Notes under the pieces: generated by a model
Told to the model about the DNA's origin: nothing
The model's input: the letters and a program-made list of their open reading frames with translations, nothing else
The model's database searches: none
Translations under genes and position numbers: made by a program
NCBI GenBank assembly: GCA_003565625.1
Contig: PXBD01000013.1
Location: 1 to 41,143 of the forward strand
From: Gammaproteobacteria bacterium
GTDB lineage: Bacteria > Pseudomonadota > Gammaproteobacteria > Xanthomonadales > Wenzhouxiangellaceae
DNA length: 41,143 bases
Direction of reading: 5' to 3'
In this document: one piece after another, positions 1-7,599 of the stretch
Numbering within the stretch: the stretch's first letter is position 1
Layout of the letters: the number at the start of each line of letters is the position of its first letter

Positions 1-89
1 AGCAGCGAATTCTTCAGGGCATAGACGAAATGAATGCGGCTCCAGTGATCATGCGCTGGAAGAAGTGTGATCTTGAGCTTGCTCCTTAG
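1..89 (+). CDS. 3' end of an unidentified gene (partial)
   Basis: An open frame enters from the left edge and stops with TAG at 87-89. The visible tail reads ...ILQGIDEMNAAPVIMRWKK and then CDLELAP. It looks more protein-like than the other two frames, one of which stops at once. Too little is visible to name a family. It lies upstream of the AbiE pair in the same direction, separated by about 180 AT-rich bases, so it probably belongs to the same integrated element. Confidence 0.35.
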   Translation, partial: QRILQGIDEMNAAPVIMRWKKCDLELAP

Positions 90-231
90 TAAACGTTTTG
101 ATGAATCGTTATACTAGGCCGAGATCAAGAATGGTCTCTTCGTAGGTCGCAAGCGCATTCCCACCGATTCTCTCCTGTTACTGTGGAAAATAGTCATATT
201 GTCTATTTTGGGTAGATTATAACCCGGTTAG

Positions 232-258
232 CTACAGAATATTCGCCAGGTTCTGTAG
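232..258 (+). promoter_or_regulatory. Inverted repeat upstream of abiEi, candidate AbiEi operator
   Basis: CTACAGAA (232-239) and TTCTGTAG (251-258) form a perfect 8-base inverted repeat around an 11-base spacer. It ends 12 bases before the abiEi ATG, in an AT-rich stretch containing TATAAC at 218-223. Characterised AbiEi antitoxins repress their own operon by binding inverted repeats in the promoter. Calling this the operator is inference from position and symmetry. Confidence 0.55.
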
Positions 259-270
259 ATAAATGCTAAC

Positions 271-1101
271 ATGTCCATCGTGAGTCGACATCGAAGACGA
301 AAAATACAGCATCTCCTGGAGGCCGTGCCACCCGCCTATATCGTGGACTCAGGATGGCTGCGGGCACAAGGCATTGGGCGGCGGTCCGCTCATGCCTATG
401 CCCAGAGCGGCTGGCTGGAACACCTTGCTCACGGCCTTTACCGCCGACCGGTTCCGTCCGGCAGCGAGTCGGACCGATTGGATTGGCAGACCTGCGTTCT
501 CTCCATGCAGCACATCATGGGTTACCGGCTCCATGTCGGAGGGATGACGTCGCTGCGTCTGCAGGGGTTCGGGCATTTCGTCGCCACCGGGAGACAGGAG
601 ACCGTCCTGCTCTACGGGGAGAAAATGCCGGGGTGGTTATCCAAAATCCCGGTTGATGCTGTCATCGAAACCCGAAAGTCTTCCTTGTTCTCAGATTCGC
701 AGCTTGGCCTGGTGGCAGATGAGTTTTCCACTGGTCCCGCCTGGGGCTGGCGGCTGCGGATTTCCGGGCTGGAGCGGGCCATCCTGGAAGCACTGGATGA
801 ACTGCCGGAGCAGGAAAGCTTCGAGCATCTAGACCAGGTCTTCGAGTCGCTTGGCACCCTGCGGCCAAAGCTGCTGGCTCAGCTGCTCCACGACTGCAGG
901 AAGATCAAGGTGAGGCGCCTGTTTTTTGTATTTGCCGACCGTCATGGACATGCCTGGCGGCGCCAGCTCAGTTCCGATGCGGTTGACCTGGGCCGCGGTG
1001 ACCGCGTCTTCGTCAAGGGTGGCCGGATCCACCCCCGCTACCGGATCATGGTCCCGGAAGCCTTCGCCAAACCCAGCCCAGAGAATGGACATGGTGGGTG
1101 A
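271..1101 (+). CDS. abiEi: AbiEi-family antitoxin / transcriptional repressor (type IV TA)
   Basis: This 276-residue protein resembles the AbiEi_3 group of type IV antitoxins. Residues 1-65 look like a winged-helix DNA-binding domain (RRRKIQHLLEAVPP, then GWLRAQGIGRRSAHAYAQSG). The C-terminal half carries the family block LERAILEALDELPEQESFE, then KVRRLFFVFADRHGHAW and a VKGGRIHPRYRIMVPE ending. AbiEi antitoxins counteract the AbiEii toxin without stable protein contact and repress their own promoter. The next gene starts inside its last codons, so the two are co-translated, as in known AbiE operons. No clear Shine-Dalgarno precedes the ATG. An inverted repeat directly upstream is a likely autoregulatory site. 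The nearby tRNA scar suggests it arrived by transfer. Family call is firm from pattern; activity is inferred. Confidence 0.87.
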   Translation: MSIVSRHRRRKIQHLLEAVPPAYIVDSGWLRAQGIGRRSAHAYAQSGWLEHLAHGLYRRPVPSGSESDRLDWQTCVLSMQHIMGYRLHVGGMTSLRLQGFGHFVATGRQETVLLYGEKMPGWLSKIPVDAVIETRKSSLFSDSQLGLVADEFSTGPAWGWRLRISGLERAILEALDELPEQESFEHLDQVFESLGTLRPKLLAQLLHDCRKIKVRRLFFVFADRHGHAWRRQLSSDAVDLGRGDRVFVKGGRIHPRYRIMVPEAFAKPSPENGHGG

Positions 1102-2011
1102 AGCCTATGTGCGGCAGGTGGCCCTGCTGGTTCGGATCCTTCCGATCATTGCGCGGGAGCCGGTGTTTGCCCTGAAAGGCGGAACCGCGATCAATCTCTT
1201 TCTGCGCGACCTCCCCAGGCTGTCCGTCGATATTGATCTGACCTATCTGCCGATCAAGGATCGAGCCTCAAGCCTTGGGGAGATTGACGAGGTCTTTGAG
1301 CGGATTGCTGGCGAGGTAAAGCGCCAGATTCCGGGTGTGGCTGTGCAGCGGCCTTCGCCCCAAACCGGGGTCGAAACGCGTTTGCTGATTCAGCAGGGCG
1401 GTTCGGTGGTCAAGGTGGAGACTTCTCCAGTCGCCCGCGGCGTCGTCCATGAGCCAAGCCGGCTGGAGGCCTCCGAGGCGGTCCAGGCCCAGTTTGGATT
1501 TGTGGAAGTTCAAGCGGTTTCCTTCGAGGATCTGTTCGCCGGCAAGATGGTGGCTGCTCTGGACCGCCAGCATCCGCGGGACTTGTACGACATTAAGCTG
1601 TTATTCGAGACTGAGGGGCTCACCGAGGCGCTGTTTCGGACATTCCTTGTCTACGCGGCCTCGTCGAGCCGTCCACTGCACGAGTTGCTGGCTCCAAATC
1701 TGAAAGACATGGAGCAGGTTTACGCTCGCGAATTCGTCGGCATGACGCGATCGCCGGTGGAGCTGGAGGATCTACACCGTGCGCGGACGCGGCTGCTCCG
1801 AGAGATCCATGGCCGAATGGATGAATCTGCCGCGCGGTTTCTTCTTTCGGTCCACGATGCCAAATCGGCATTTGAGCTGCTGAATCTGCCGCAGGCTGCC
1901 GCCTTGCCCGCGATTCGCTGGAAGAGCCAAAACCTCCAGCGCCTACTCTGGGAAAATCCCGAAAAGCACGCGGCCCAACGCGACCTGCTCAGCCGCTCTA
2001 TTCAGGCCTAG
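1085..2011 (+). CDS. abiEii: AbiEii-family nucleotidyltransferase toxin
   Basis: Nucleotidyltransferase-fold toxin of the AbiEii/MenT group. The core motif is present: KGGTAINLF with G32-G33-T34, then LSVDIDLTYLP with the metal-binding pair D49 and D51. A later RDLYDIKLLF segment is also typical of the family. Related toxins block growth by transferring nucleotides to RNA, often tRNA acceptor ends, and the pair can give abortive phage resistance. The start is taken as ATG 1085, which overlaps the antitoxin stop by 17 bases; ATG 1091 is an equal alternative. An open frame extends further upstream but is only a shadow of abiEi. At 308 residues it is of normal length and no key residue is missing, so it should be active. 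The target in this organism cannot be read from sequence. Confidence 0.87.
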   Translation: MDMVGEAYVRQVALLVRILPIIAREPVFALKGGTAINLFLRDLPRLSVDIDLTYLPIKDRASSLGEIDEVFERIAGEVKRQIPGVAVQRPSPQTGVETRLLIQQGGSVVKVETSPVARGVVHEPSRLEASEAVQAQFGFVEVQAVSFEDLFAGKMVAALDRQHPRDLYDIKLLFETEGLTEALFRTFLVYAASSSRPLHELLAPNLKDMEQVYAREFVGMTRSPVELEDLHRARTRLLREIHGRMDESAARFLLSVHDAKSAFELLNLPQAAALPAIRWKSQNLQRLLWENPEKHAAQRDLLSRSIQA

Positions 2012-2356
2012 CCCTCGAGATGAGGTTGCGTGGGCTTGCCCGGATCGGGGGGGGCGCGAGATCCGTCCGTGCGATCAGCAGTCGCTGGTTGATGAGCGAT
2101 TCACCATGCCCGCTGGCTGATTTTGACCCGGGAGAGAAAATTTTCGGCTCAGATTTGGTGGTCTGGCTTACTATTCAGATTACAGACATAATAGAAGGGC
2201 TGACGCTAGGACTTCCTCAGGTTTTGGCGGCGAGAACGGCCGATTGCCACGAAAACCAGACACCATATAGATATCGGAGTACTGTAAATACAGGGCTTTA
2301 TACGGCATTCTATGGCGATTCCAGACAAAAAGTGAAAATTGAGCTTATTTGCCTCA
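2012..2356. other. AT-richer stretch without convincing genes
   Basis: Between abiEii and the tRNA fragment no open frame resembles a known protein. The base composition is more AT-rich than the chromosomal genes to the right, especially from 2140 on. A run of eight G lies near 2047-2054, and a short inverted repeat CTGTA-AA-TACAG lies near 2282-2293. This fits the non-coding edge of an integrated element next to its attachment site. Confidence 0.5.
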
Positions 2357-2358
2357 CC

Positions 2359-2408
2359 CCGCCTTGGTAATGCGTGGGTCGGGAGTTCGAATCTCTCCAG
2401 CGGCACCT
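2359..2408 (+). repeat. tRNA-Thr(GGT) 3' fragment, probable att site
   Basis: The stretch reads as the 3' half of a tRNA. It has an anticodon loop TTGGTAA (2364-2370, anticodon GGT), a variable loop GGGTC, a T-arm GGGAG-TTCGAAT-CTCTC (2381-2397), an acceptor 3' strand CAGCGGC and A-CC. The base after CC is T, so CCA is not encoded here. The anticodon stem pairs at only three of five positions, and no D-arm or 5' acceptor strand (expected GCCGCTG) lies upstream. It is therefore not an intact tRNA but the 3' copy left when an integrase recombines into a tRNA gene. Its orientation puts the element, including AbiE, on the left side, with the intact tRNA expected beyond the window. Confidence 0.75.
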
Positions 2409-2466
2409 TCTGCCTGCTCTGGCAACGTCAGAGTCTGCACCGTGGTCTCCCCGATGGCCCCGGCCC

Positions 2467-4278
2467 TTACTCCAGCCCGAATTCGCGTCGAAGGTTCGCC
2501 TCGGCCTCGTCGATCGCGGCCAGCAGCTCTGCTCGGTGGGCTTCCCGGGACCAGAATTCTTCGAGTTTCAGGATCAGGTATTCGGCGCCGACGCCGACGA
2601 GCAAGCCACCGATGGCACCGCCAACAACCGCACCCACCGCGGTGCCAATGCCCGGCATCACTGAACCGAGGGTGCCGCCAATCACTCCGCCCAAGGCCCC
2701 GCCGCTGCCGGCCGAACCTGCCCGCACGGTGGTCAGCCGGAAGATGGCGTTGGCAGCGGTTCTGAGTGTCCCGCGGGATGCGGCCCGCAGCAGTACCTGG
2801 CGGGTTGCCGCTGCAGCCACAACACCGGAGATGCCGGTGGTGGCGGCGGTTACGCCCAGCCGCTGTTCTATGCTGGTCAGGCCTTGATGAACCGGCACGC
2901 TCAGAAGCCTCTCTGTTTCAGCGCTGCCCACGACGCTCACCGCTTCCTCGTCACGAACCTCCACGCGCCGGGCTTGCAGAAGAGCCTGGGCCTGCTCGCG
3001 AAACTGCGCCACGTCCGCGGCGCGCTGGTCCAGGGCCGAGGCGAACTCGCGCTCGAACGGCGCAAAAGGCTCTCCGGCGCTCAGTGATGCCGCAAGTCGT
3101 TCGGCCAGGAAGGCTTCAAAGTCGCCCGTCAACAGCCTGGCAAGCCGCGTCCACTCACCGGGCAGGCTGTAGTACCAGTCCAGGTAGTGGTCCACATTCG
3201 CCCGCATGCCGGAAAACCCCGCGCTTAGCGCCGCGTCAACCGGTCCAAGAACCTCGTGCTGGTCGGCCAGCAGGGTTGCTGCCAGTTGGCTGATTGCATC
3301 AATGGTCCCGACCGAGTGGTACTGATCACCAACCTTCTCCACCATCTGGACCAGGCTGGCTTCGGGTGGCGAGCGGTCAGGACGCCCCTCGAGCGAGGTC
3401 TCCAGGACACCCACGAGGGGCAGGTAAATGAAAAACCCCCCGATGGTTGCCGTGGCGCTGGTCAGGGCAATTTTCTTTGACGTCAGCGGGGCCATATTTT
3501 CCTTCGAAAGGCTGGGCTGGAGCATGCGCGAGTATTCCCGGCCGGGCAGGGCGAACGCGGCAACAGAAAAACAAACGGCCAGATACAGCGGAAAGCGAAG
3601 CAGGCCGGAAAGAGGCACGACAAGCCAGCTCATCCAGCCTGGATGGTCGATTAGTCGGCCCAGCGCATACTGCTCCAGCCCCGACCACAGGCTGCCCCAG
3701 TCCAACGCCAGGCCGACCAGGGCGCTGGTTCCCAGCCAGTCGCCTCGTTCGCGCAAGGCAGCAATTGTCTCGCCAAGTTTCGGCTCAATGGGAAACGCGC
3801 CGGCAGCGAACCGAACCACCGGATCGACCAGGCTCATCAGCAGCGCAGTGGCAAGCGCGATCACCAGCAGCGACTGCCCGTGTCGATACACCGGGTTGAA
3901 CTGCTTCGACAGGCCGGCCCCGAACAGGGCGCGCAACGACACAACGACAACAACGCAGGCGGTAACCAGGGTCAGATCCAGCCATCCGGCAACCGACAGC
4001 CGGACGCACAGCAGCGCGGCGGTGACAAACGCCAGGACCAACCCGATGGCCAGACGCAGCCAGGCACCGGACAGCAAGCGCACCACCAACGAGTCGGCGG
4101 ACCACATCGTCAGCCAGTGAGCGCGGCGCAGGGTTGCCAGGTAGGTGCCGAACACACCGGCAGGCAGAGCCAGCGCCAGAAAGAACGCCGCCGGCCACAG
4201 CGGGCCTTGCGAGTCTGGAAGTGCTGCACCAACCAGGGCGATCACAACCAGATAGCCGACAATGAGCCATATCCGCAT
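2467..4278 (-). CDS. Multi-pass membrane protein of unknown function with glycine-zipper C-terminus
   Basis: I do not recognise this 603-residue protein. The N-terminal 260 residues hold about six hydrophobic segments (first MRIWLIVGYLVVIALVGAAL). Residues 260-480 look soluble and partly helical or coiled (FREQAQALLQARRVEVRDEE). A Gly/Ala-rich hydrophobic block follows (GGVIGGTLGSVMPGIGTAVG, then AVVGGAIGGLLVGVGAEYLI), then a charged amphipathic tail. Glycine zippers of this kind pack membrane helices and occur in pore-forming or membrane-inserting proteins. The start is set at ATG 4278 because AGGAGA sits six bases upstream; a TTG 18 bases further out has no such site. It is the first gene beyond the tRNA scar and has no clear operon partner, so it may be chromosomal or element-associated. 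Confidence 0.7.
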   Translation of the reverse strand: MRIWLIVGYLVVIALVGAALPDSQGPLWPAAFFLALALPAGVFGTYLATLRRAHWLTMWSADSLVVRLLSGAWLRLAIGLVLAFVTAALLCVRLSVAGWLDLTLVTACVVVVVSLRALFGAGLSKQFNPVYRHGQSLLVIALATALLMSLVDPVVRFAAGAFPIEPKLGETIAALRERGDWLGTSALVGLALDWGSLWSGLEQYALGRLIDHPGWMSWLVVPLSGLLRFPLYLAVCFSVAAFALPGREYSRMLQPSLSKENMAPLTSKKIALTSATATIGGFFIYLPLVGVLETSLEGRPDRSPPEASLVQMVEKVGDQYHSVGTIDAISQLAATLLADQHEVLGPVDAALSAGFSGMRANVDHYLDWYYSLPGEWTRLARLLTGDFEAFLAERLAASLSAGEPFAPFEREFASALDQRAADVAQFREQAQALLQARRVEVRDEEAVSVVGSAETERLLSVPVHQGLTSIEQRLGVTAATTGISGVVAAAATRQVLLRAASRGTLRTAANAIFRLTTVRAGSAGSGGALGGVIGGTLGSVMPGIGTAVGAVVGGAIGGLLVGVGAEYLILKLEEFWSREAHRAELLAAIDEAEANLRREFGLE

Positions 4279-4443
4279 CAGCGTTCTCCTGCCCAAAGCA
4301 TACCGGCTCCGAAAACAATTGGATAGAGACGCCGCAGCGTCGTTTTCGGCGCCAGCAAGGTGGCATGCAAATGCGGCTCTGGCAAAGCGGGCAGGGCGCA
4401 GGCACCGTACAACTCAATACGGCGCGCTGACGAGCGGGTCGGC

Positions 4444-5190
4444 CTACTCCTCGGCCAGCCCGGCGTCGTTGACGGTCCAGCCGGCCTCGTCGATCAGTGC
4501 CTGGCGGGCGGAGCGCGCAGCGGCGCTGTGGGAGACGCCTTCGGCACCCAGGGTGACATCGGGATGCAGATCTCGTGCCGCCCACCCGATCAACAGCGCG
4601 TCGTAGTTGGCCGTGGAAAGCCCGGAGCCGTTGAACATTTCTTCCATTTCGAAGACACCGCTGACGTCCCAGGCGCCAAGGTCCTGGTCGAAGGAGGCGG
4701 CATTGAGGAAGGGGGCGTCCATGCGGTTGACGTTGGAAACATCCCAGCCGCTGATGTCCTGGTTGAATGCGGTGGCTTCTTCGAACGTGCCCAGCAGGCT
4801 CTCGACATTGGAGACATCCCATCCCCCGATATCCTGGTTGAACGCATCGGCCGCGGCAAACATTTCGGCCATGTTGGTGACGCTGGACACGTCCCAGTTG
4901 CCGATGTCCTCGTCGAAGTCGTTTTCGAACCAGAACAGGTGGTTCATGTCGGTGATGCCGCTGGTGCAGGTGGTGGCGGCATTGTCGGCGGTGATGTCTT
5001 CGGCGCTGCGCCGGGTATAGACCGTGCCGTTCACTTCACCGGACTCACCCACTTCCGCAGCGTCACACAACACGGTCACGCCATTGTCAGCGAGTTCGAA
5101 AGAGGGGTTGTCTTGCGCATGGGCCGGGATGGAAGCGGCCAGCGCCGACAGTGTCTCCGCACCCAGTGTGCTCCTGGGGGAAATCATCAT
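4444..5190 (-). CDS. DUF285/BspA-like repeat protein, secreted
   Basis: A 248-residue protein with four tandem repeats of about 25 residues, each built on FNQDIGGWDVSNV and a following M..MF (for example DEDIGNWDVSSVTNMAEMF). This is the DUF285 or BspA-like leucine-rich-like repeat found on many bacterial surfaces. The segment GVTVLCDAAEVGESGEVNG before the repeats is the usual mature N-terminus of the proteobacterial versions. A signal-peptidase-like AHA-QD site lies near residue 26, but the part before it (MMISPRSTLGAETLSALAAS) is a poor signal peptide: short, with Glu in the hydrophobic stretch. ATG 5190 or 5187 may start it; TTG 5196 is less likely. No Shine-Dalgarno is visible. The real N-terminus may be damaged or mis-assembled. 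Surface or adhesion role is inferred from the family only. Confidence 0.75.
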   Translation of the reverse strand: MMISPRSTLGAETLSALAASIPAHAQDNPSFELADNGVTVLCDAAEVGESGEVNGTVYTRRSAEDITADNAATTCTSGITDMNHLFWFENDFDEDIGNWDVSSVTNMAEMFAAADAFNQDIGGWDVSNVESLLGTFEEATAFNQDISGWDVSNVNRMDAPFLNAASFDQDLGAWDVSGVFEMEEMFNGSGLSTANYDALLIGWAARDLHPDVTLGAEGVSHSAAARSARQALIDEAGWTVNDAGLAEE

Positions 5191-5236
5191 AACCAATTGA
5201 ATCGATAAGTAAATTCGGCGCGGAGTTTACTAGATA

Positions 5237-5262
5237 GAAAAGGCGCATGCAATGCAAGCGCC
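5237..5262 (-). terminator. Rho-independent terminator of the aldolase gene
   Basis: Read on the minus strand, GGCGC (5262-5258) pairs with GCGCC (5246-5242) across a loop that can extend the stem, and TTTTC follows directly. It begins about 20 bases after the aldolase stop and lies between that gene and the BspA-like gene, which therefore likely has its own promoter. Confidence 0.65.
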
Positions 5263-5282
5263 CTCTAGAGGCCTACGCGCCG

Positions 5283-6176
5283 CTATGTCTTCGATGCCTG
5301 GTAGATGCTCTCGATGGAGGCGTCCAGGGTGGCGTCGAAATCCTCGTCGCTTTGCTGGGCCGAGAGCCCTTCGGTGAGGGCGCGGGAGAAGCTTGCCACC
5401 ATGTTGTGCTGGCGCGCCAGGCGCTCGTTGGCTTCGTCGCGCGCGTAGCCGCCCGACAGTGCCACGACCTTCAGCACCCGGGGGTGGGCAATGCAGTCGG
5501 CATACAGGTTGTCCTGTTCCGGGAGGGTCAGCTTGAGCATGACCATTTCACCCTCGGGCAGTGCGTCGAGCTCTGCCATGATCGCTGCTTTCAGCAGGTC
5601 TTCGGCCTTTGCTTTGTCCGGGCAGTGAATGTCCACCTCGGGCTCGATGATCGGCACCAGCCCGGCGGCGACGATCTGCCGGCCGATTTCGAACTGTTGC
5701 TTGACCACGGCGTTGATACCCGCGGGATCGGCCTGCTTGATGACCGAGCGCATCTTGGTGCCGTAGATGCCCTTGGACTTCGCTTTTGCCAGCAGGGCGT
5801 CGAGGTCGGGCATGGCTTTCATCAGTTGGGCGCCGTTGGCTTCGTCGGCCAGGCCTTTGTCGACCTTGAGGATCGGCACGACGTTCTTGACCTCCCACAG
5901 GTAGTCTGCGGTGGACTGGCCCTCGATCTCCCGATCCATGGTGTTTTCGAACAGGATGGCGGCGAGAATCCGGTCGCCGTTGAACGAAGGACTGGTGATG
6001 ATCCGGGTCCGCATCTCGTGGATAAGGTCCATCATTTCTTCGTCGTTGCTGTAGGCGGTCTCGGGGACGCCGTACAGCCCAAGCGCCTTGGGCGTGCTGC
6101 CGCCGCTTTGGTCCAGCGCGGCGATGAAACCGGCCTCAGTCTGGAATTTTTTCTTCTGCTGTTCGGTCTTGCTCAT
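5283..6176 (-). CDS. fda: Class I fructose-bisphosphate aldolase
   Basis: Cleaves fructose 1,6-bisphosphate to glyceraldehyde 3-phosphate and dihydroxyacetone phosphate through a Schiff base, in glycolysis and gluconeogenesis. The 297-residue protein matches the short bacterial class I type seen in Staphylococcus: GFIAALDQSGGSTPKAL near the N-terminus, MRTRIITSPSF, then TMDREIEG, LVPIIEPEVDIH and LSGGYARDEAN. The Schiff-base lysine is K215 in MVMLKLTLP. Start at ATG 6176 is favoured by GAGGGTG eight bases upstream; a frame extension to 6215 lacks support. TTGACG at 6237-6232 is a possible -35 element. A hairpin terminator follows. It is divergent from the transglycosylase gene. PPDK in the same window fits a reversible glycolytic/gluconeogenic design. 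Confidence 0.95.
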   Translation of the reverse strand: MSKTEQQKKKFQTEAGFIAALDQSGGSTPKALGLYGVPETAYSNDEEMMDLIHEMRTRIITSPSFNGDRILAAILFENTMDREIEGQSTADYLWEVKNVVPILKVDKGLADEANGAQLMKAMPDLDALLAKAKSKGIYGTKMRSVIKQADPAGINAVVKQQFEIGRQIVAAGLVPIIEPEVDIHCPDKAKAEDLLKAAIMAELDALPEGEMVMLKLTLPEQDNLYADCIAHPRVLKVVALSGGYARDEANERLARQHNMVASFSRALTEGLSAQQSDEDFDATLDASIESIYQASKT

Positions 6177-6325
6177 GGTGTCACCCTCGCTGGCGATGAA
6201 TTGGAAAGCCTTCATTGTCGCGGATTTTGCCCGTCAAGGCGAGCGCGGTTCGAGAAGCCTCGAGTTGGCGCCTACATGCAGTAGCATGAGGGCCCGACAT
6301 TGGCCCAGGGCGCGCGCAACAGTTC

Positions 6326-7537
6326 ATGAACCCAATTCCAGGCTCCGGTGGTGGATCCGGATTACTTTTCATTTTGGCAATGGTCGGCGTGGTGGCCGTC
6401 CATGCAGACCAGGCCCCACGCGAGTTTGACGCCTGCCTGGAGGAGTTTGCGGCGGCCGCTCGCGCGCAGGGCATTCCCGGTGAGCTGGCCGACGAGGTTC
6501 TCGCCGGGCTCAAGTTCCAGCCGCGGGTCATCGAACTCGATCGCGCCCAGCCGGAATTTCAGCAGACTTTCGCGGCCTATCTGCGCGGGCGGGTCTCCCG
6601 CCGGCGGGTTGAACAAGGCCGCAGTCTTCTGATCCGCCACCGTGAACTGCTCGATGGCCTGGCGCGCGAATACGGTGTTCCGGGACACTACCTCGTTGCC
6701 TTGTGGGGCATGGAGTCGGACTTCGGCGGTTATACCGGTCGCATGCCGACGCTGGACTCGCTCGCCACCCTGGCCTGCGACGGGCGCCGCAGCGCGTTTT
6801 TCCGGGACGAACTGATAACCGCGCTGCGCCTGATCGAGCGCGAGTCGCTGGAGCCGGCAGCCATGCGTGGTTCCTGGGCCGGCGCCATGGGGCAGACCCA
6901 GTTCATGCCTTCAACCTTCTACGCCCACGCTGTGGATGGCGACGGGGATGGCCGCATTGATCTGTGGCGGAGTCCGGCCGATGCCCTGGCTTCCGGCGCC
7001 AACCTGTTGCAAAGCCTGGGTTGGAAGCGCGGCGAGCGTTGGGGGCGTGAGGTCAGCCTCGGGGACGATTTCGCGTTCGAAAAAAGCGGCATGGGACAGC
7101 CGCGGCCGCTGGCCGAATGGGCCGAGCTGGGCGTGCGTCGGGCCGATGGAGCAGCCTTGCCCCTGGCCGACATGAGCGCCCGCCTGCTGCTGCCAATGGG
7201 CCATGCCGGTCCGGCGTTCCTGGTCTACGACAACTTCGATGTTTTGCTGGGTTGGAACCGCTCGAGCTCGTTTGCCATTGCGGTGGGGCACCTGGCCGAT
7301 CGCATTGCCGGGGCCGGCACGCTGTATGCGCAGTTGCCTGAGCGGGATGTGGCGATGGCCACCGCGGAGATGGCCGATCTGCAGCGAAGGCTCGCCGATC
7401 TGGGCTATGAGCCGGGCCCGCCCGATGGCATTCTGGGTCCGGCCACCCGCGCAGCCCTGCGCGCGTTCCAGCTCGACAACAGCCTCATTGCCGACGGCTA
7501 TCCCGACGAGCGCACCCGCGCTGCTCTGACCCGGTAA
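6326..7537 (+). CDS. Lytic murein transglycosylase, MltB-like with peptidoglycan-binding domain
   Basis: Periplasmic enzyme that cuts peptidoglycan between MurNAc and GlcNAc and forms anhydro-MurNAc ends. Residues 1-28 form a signal peptide (GLLFILAMVGVVAVHA). The SLT_2 catalytic domain spans about residues 35-330. The catalytic acid is E130 in ALWGMESDFGGYTG. GSWAGAMGQTQFMPSTFY and the calcium-binding EF-hand-like loop DGDGDGRIDLW (from about residue 204) are hallmarks of MltB. A PG_binding_1 domain ends the protein (LQRRLADLGYEPGPPDGILG, then ATRAALRAFQ). The 403-residue length is normal for MltB homologues that carry the extra binding domain. No lipobox is seen, so it is probably soluble rather than a lipoprotein. 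It is divergent from the aldolase gene and monocistronic as far as can be seen. Confidence 0.93.
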   Translation: MNPIPGSGGGSGLLFILAMVGVVAVHADQAPREFDACLEEFAAAARAQGIPGELADEVLAGLKFQPRVIELDRAQPEFQQTFAAYLRGRVSRRRVEQGRSLLIRHRELLDGLAREYGVPGHYLVALWGMESDFGGYTGRMPTLDSLATLACDGRRSAFFRDELITALRLIERESLEPAAMRGSWAGAMGQTQFMPSTFYAHAVDGDGDGRIDLWRSPADALASGANLLQSLGWKRGERWGREVSLGDDFAFEKSGMGQPRPLAEWAELGVRRADGAALPLADMSARLLLPMGHAGPAFLVYDNFDVLLGWNRSSSFAIAVGHLADRIAGAGTLYAQLPERDVAMATAEMADLQRRLADLGYEPGPPDGILGPATRAALRAFQLDNSLIADGYPDERTRAALTR

Positions 7538-7587
7538 ATTGCCTGTGCCCAAAGGCTGCTTCCACGGCGCGCACACCGGCGCCGGAC

Positions 7588-7593
7588 TATGCT
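7588..7593 (+). promoter_or_regulatory. -10-like box just before an ATG (leaderless start?)
   Basis: TATGCT ends six bases before ATG 7600. Transcription would then begin at or next to the start codon. No Shine-Dalgarno precedes the gene. No convincing -35 box is seen. The same spacing occurs before jetA. Confidence 0.35.
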
Positions 7594-7599
7594 GGCACC

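Noticed and set aside
2279-2296. CTGTA-AA-TACAG near 2282-2293 as a LexA site
   Set aside because: The spacing between CTGT and ACAG is four bases, not the eight of the enterobacterial SOS box.
2206-2406. Minus-strand frame beginning MPLERFELPTHALP
   Set aside because: This ERFELPT-type string is the familiar false translation of the antisense of a tRNA 3' end; it supports the tRNA fragment instead.
2359-2408. Intact tRNA or tmRNA gene
   Set aside because: No D-arm or 5' acceptor strand lies upstream, the anticodon stem is mismatched and the base after CC is T.
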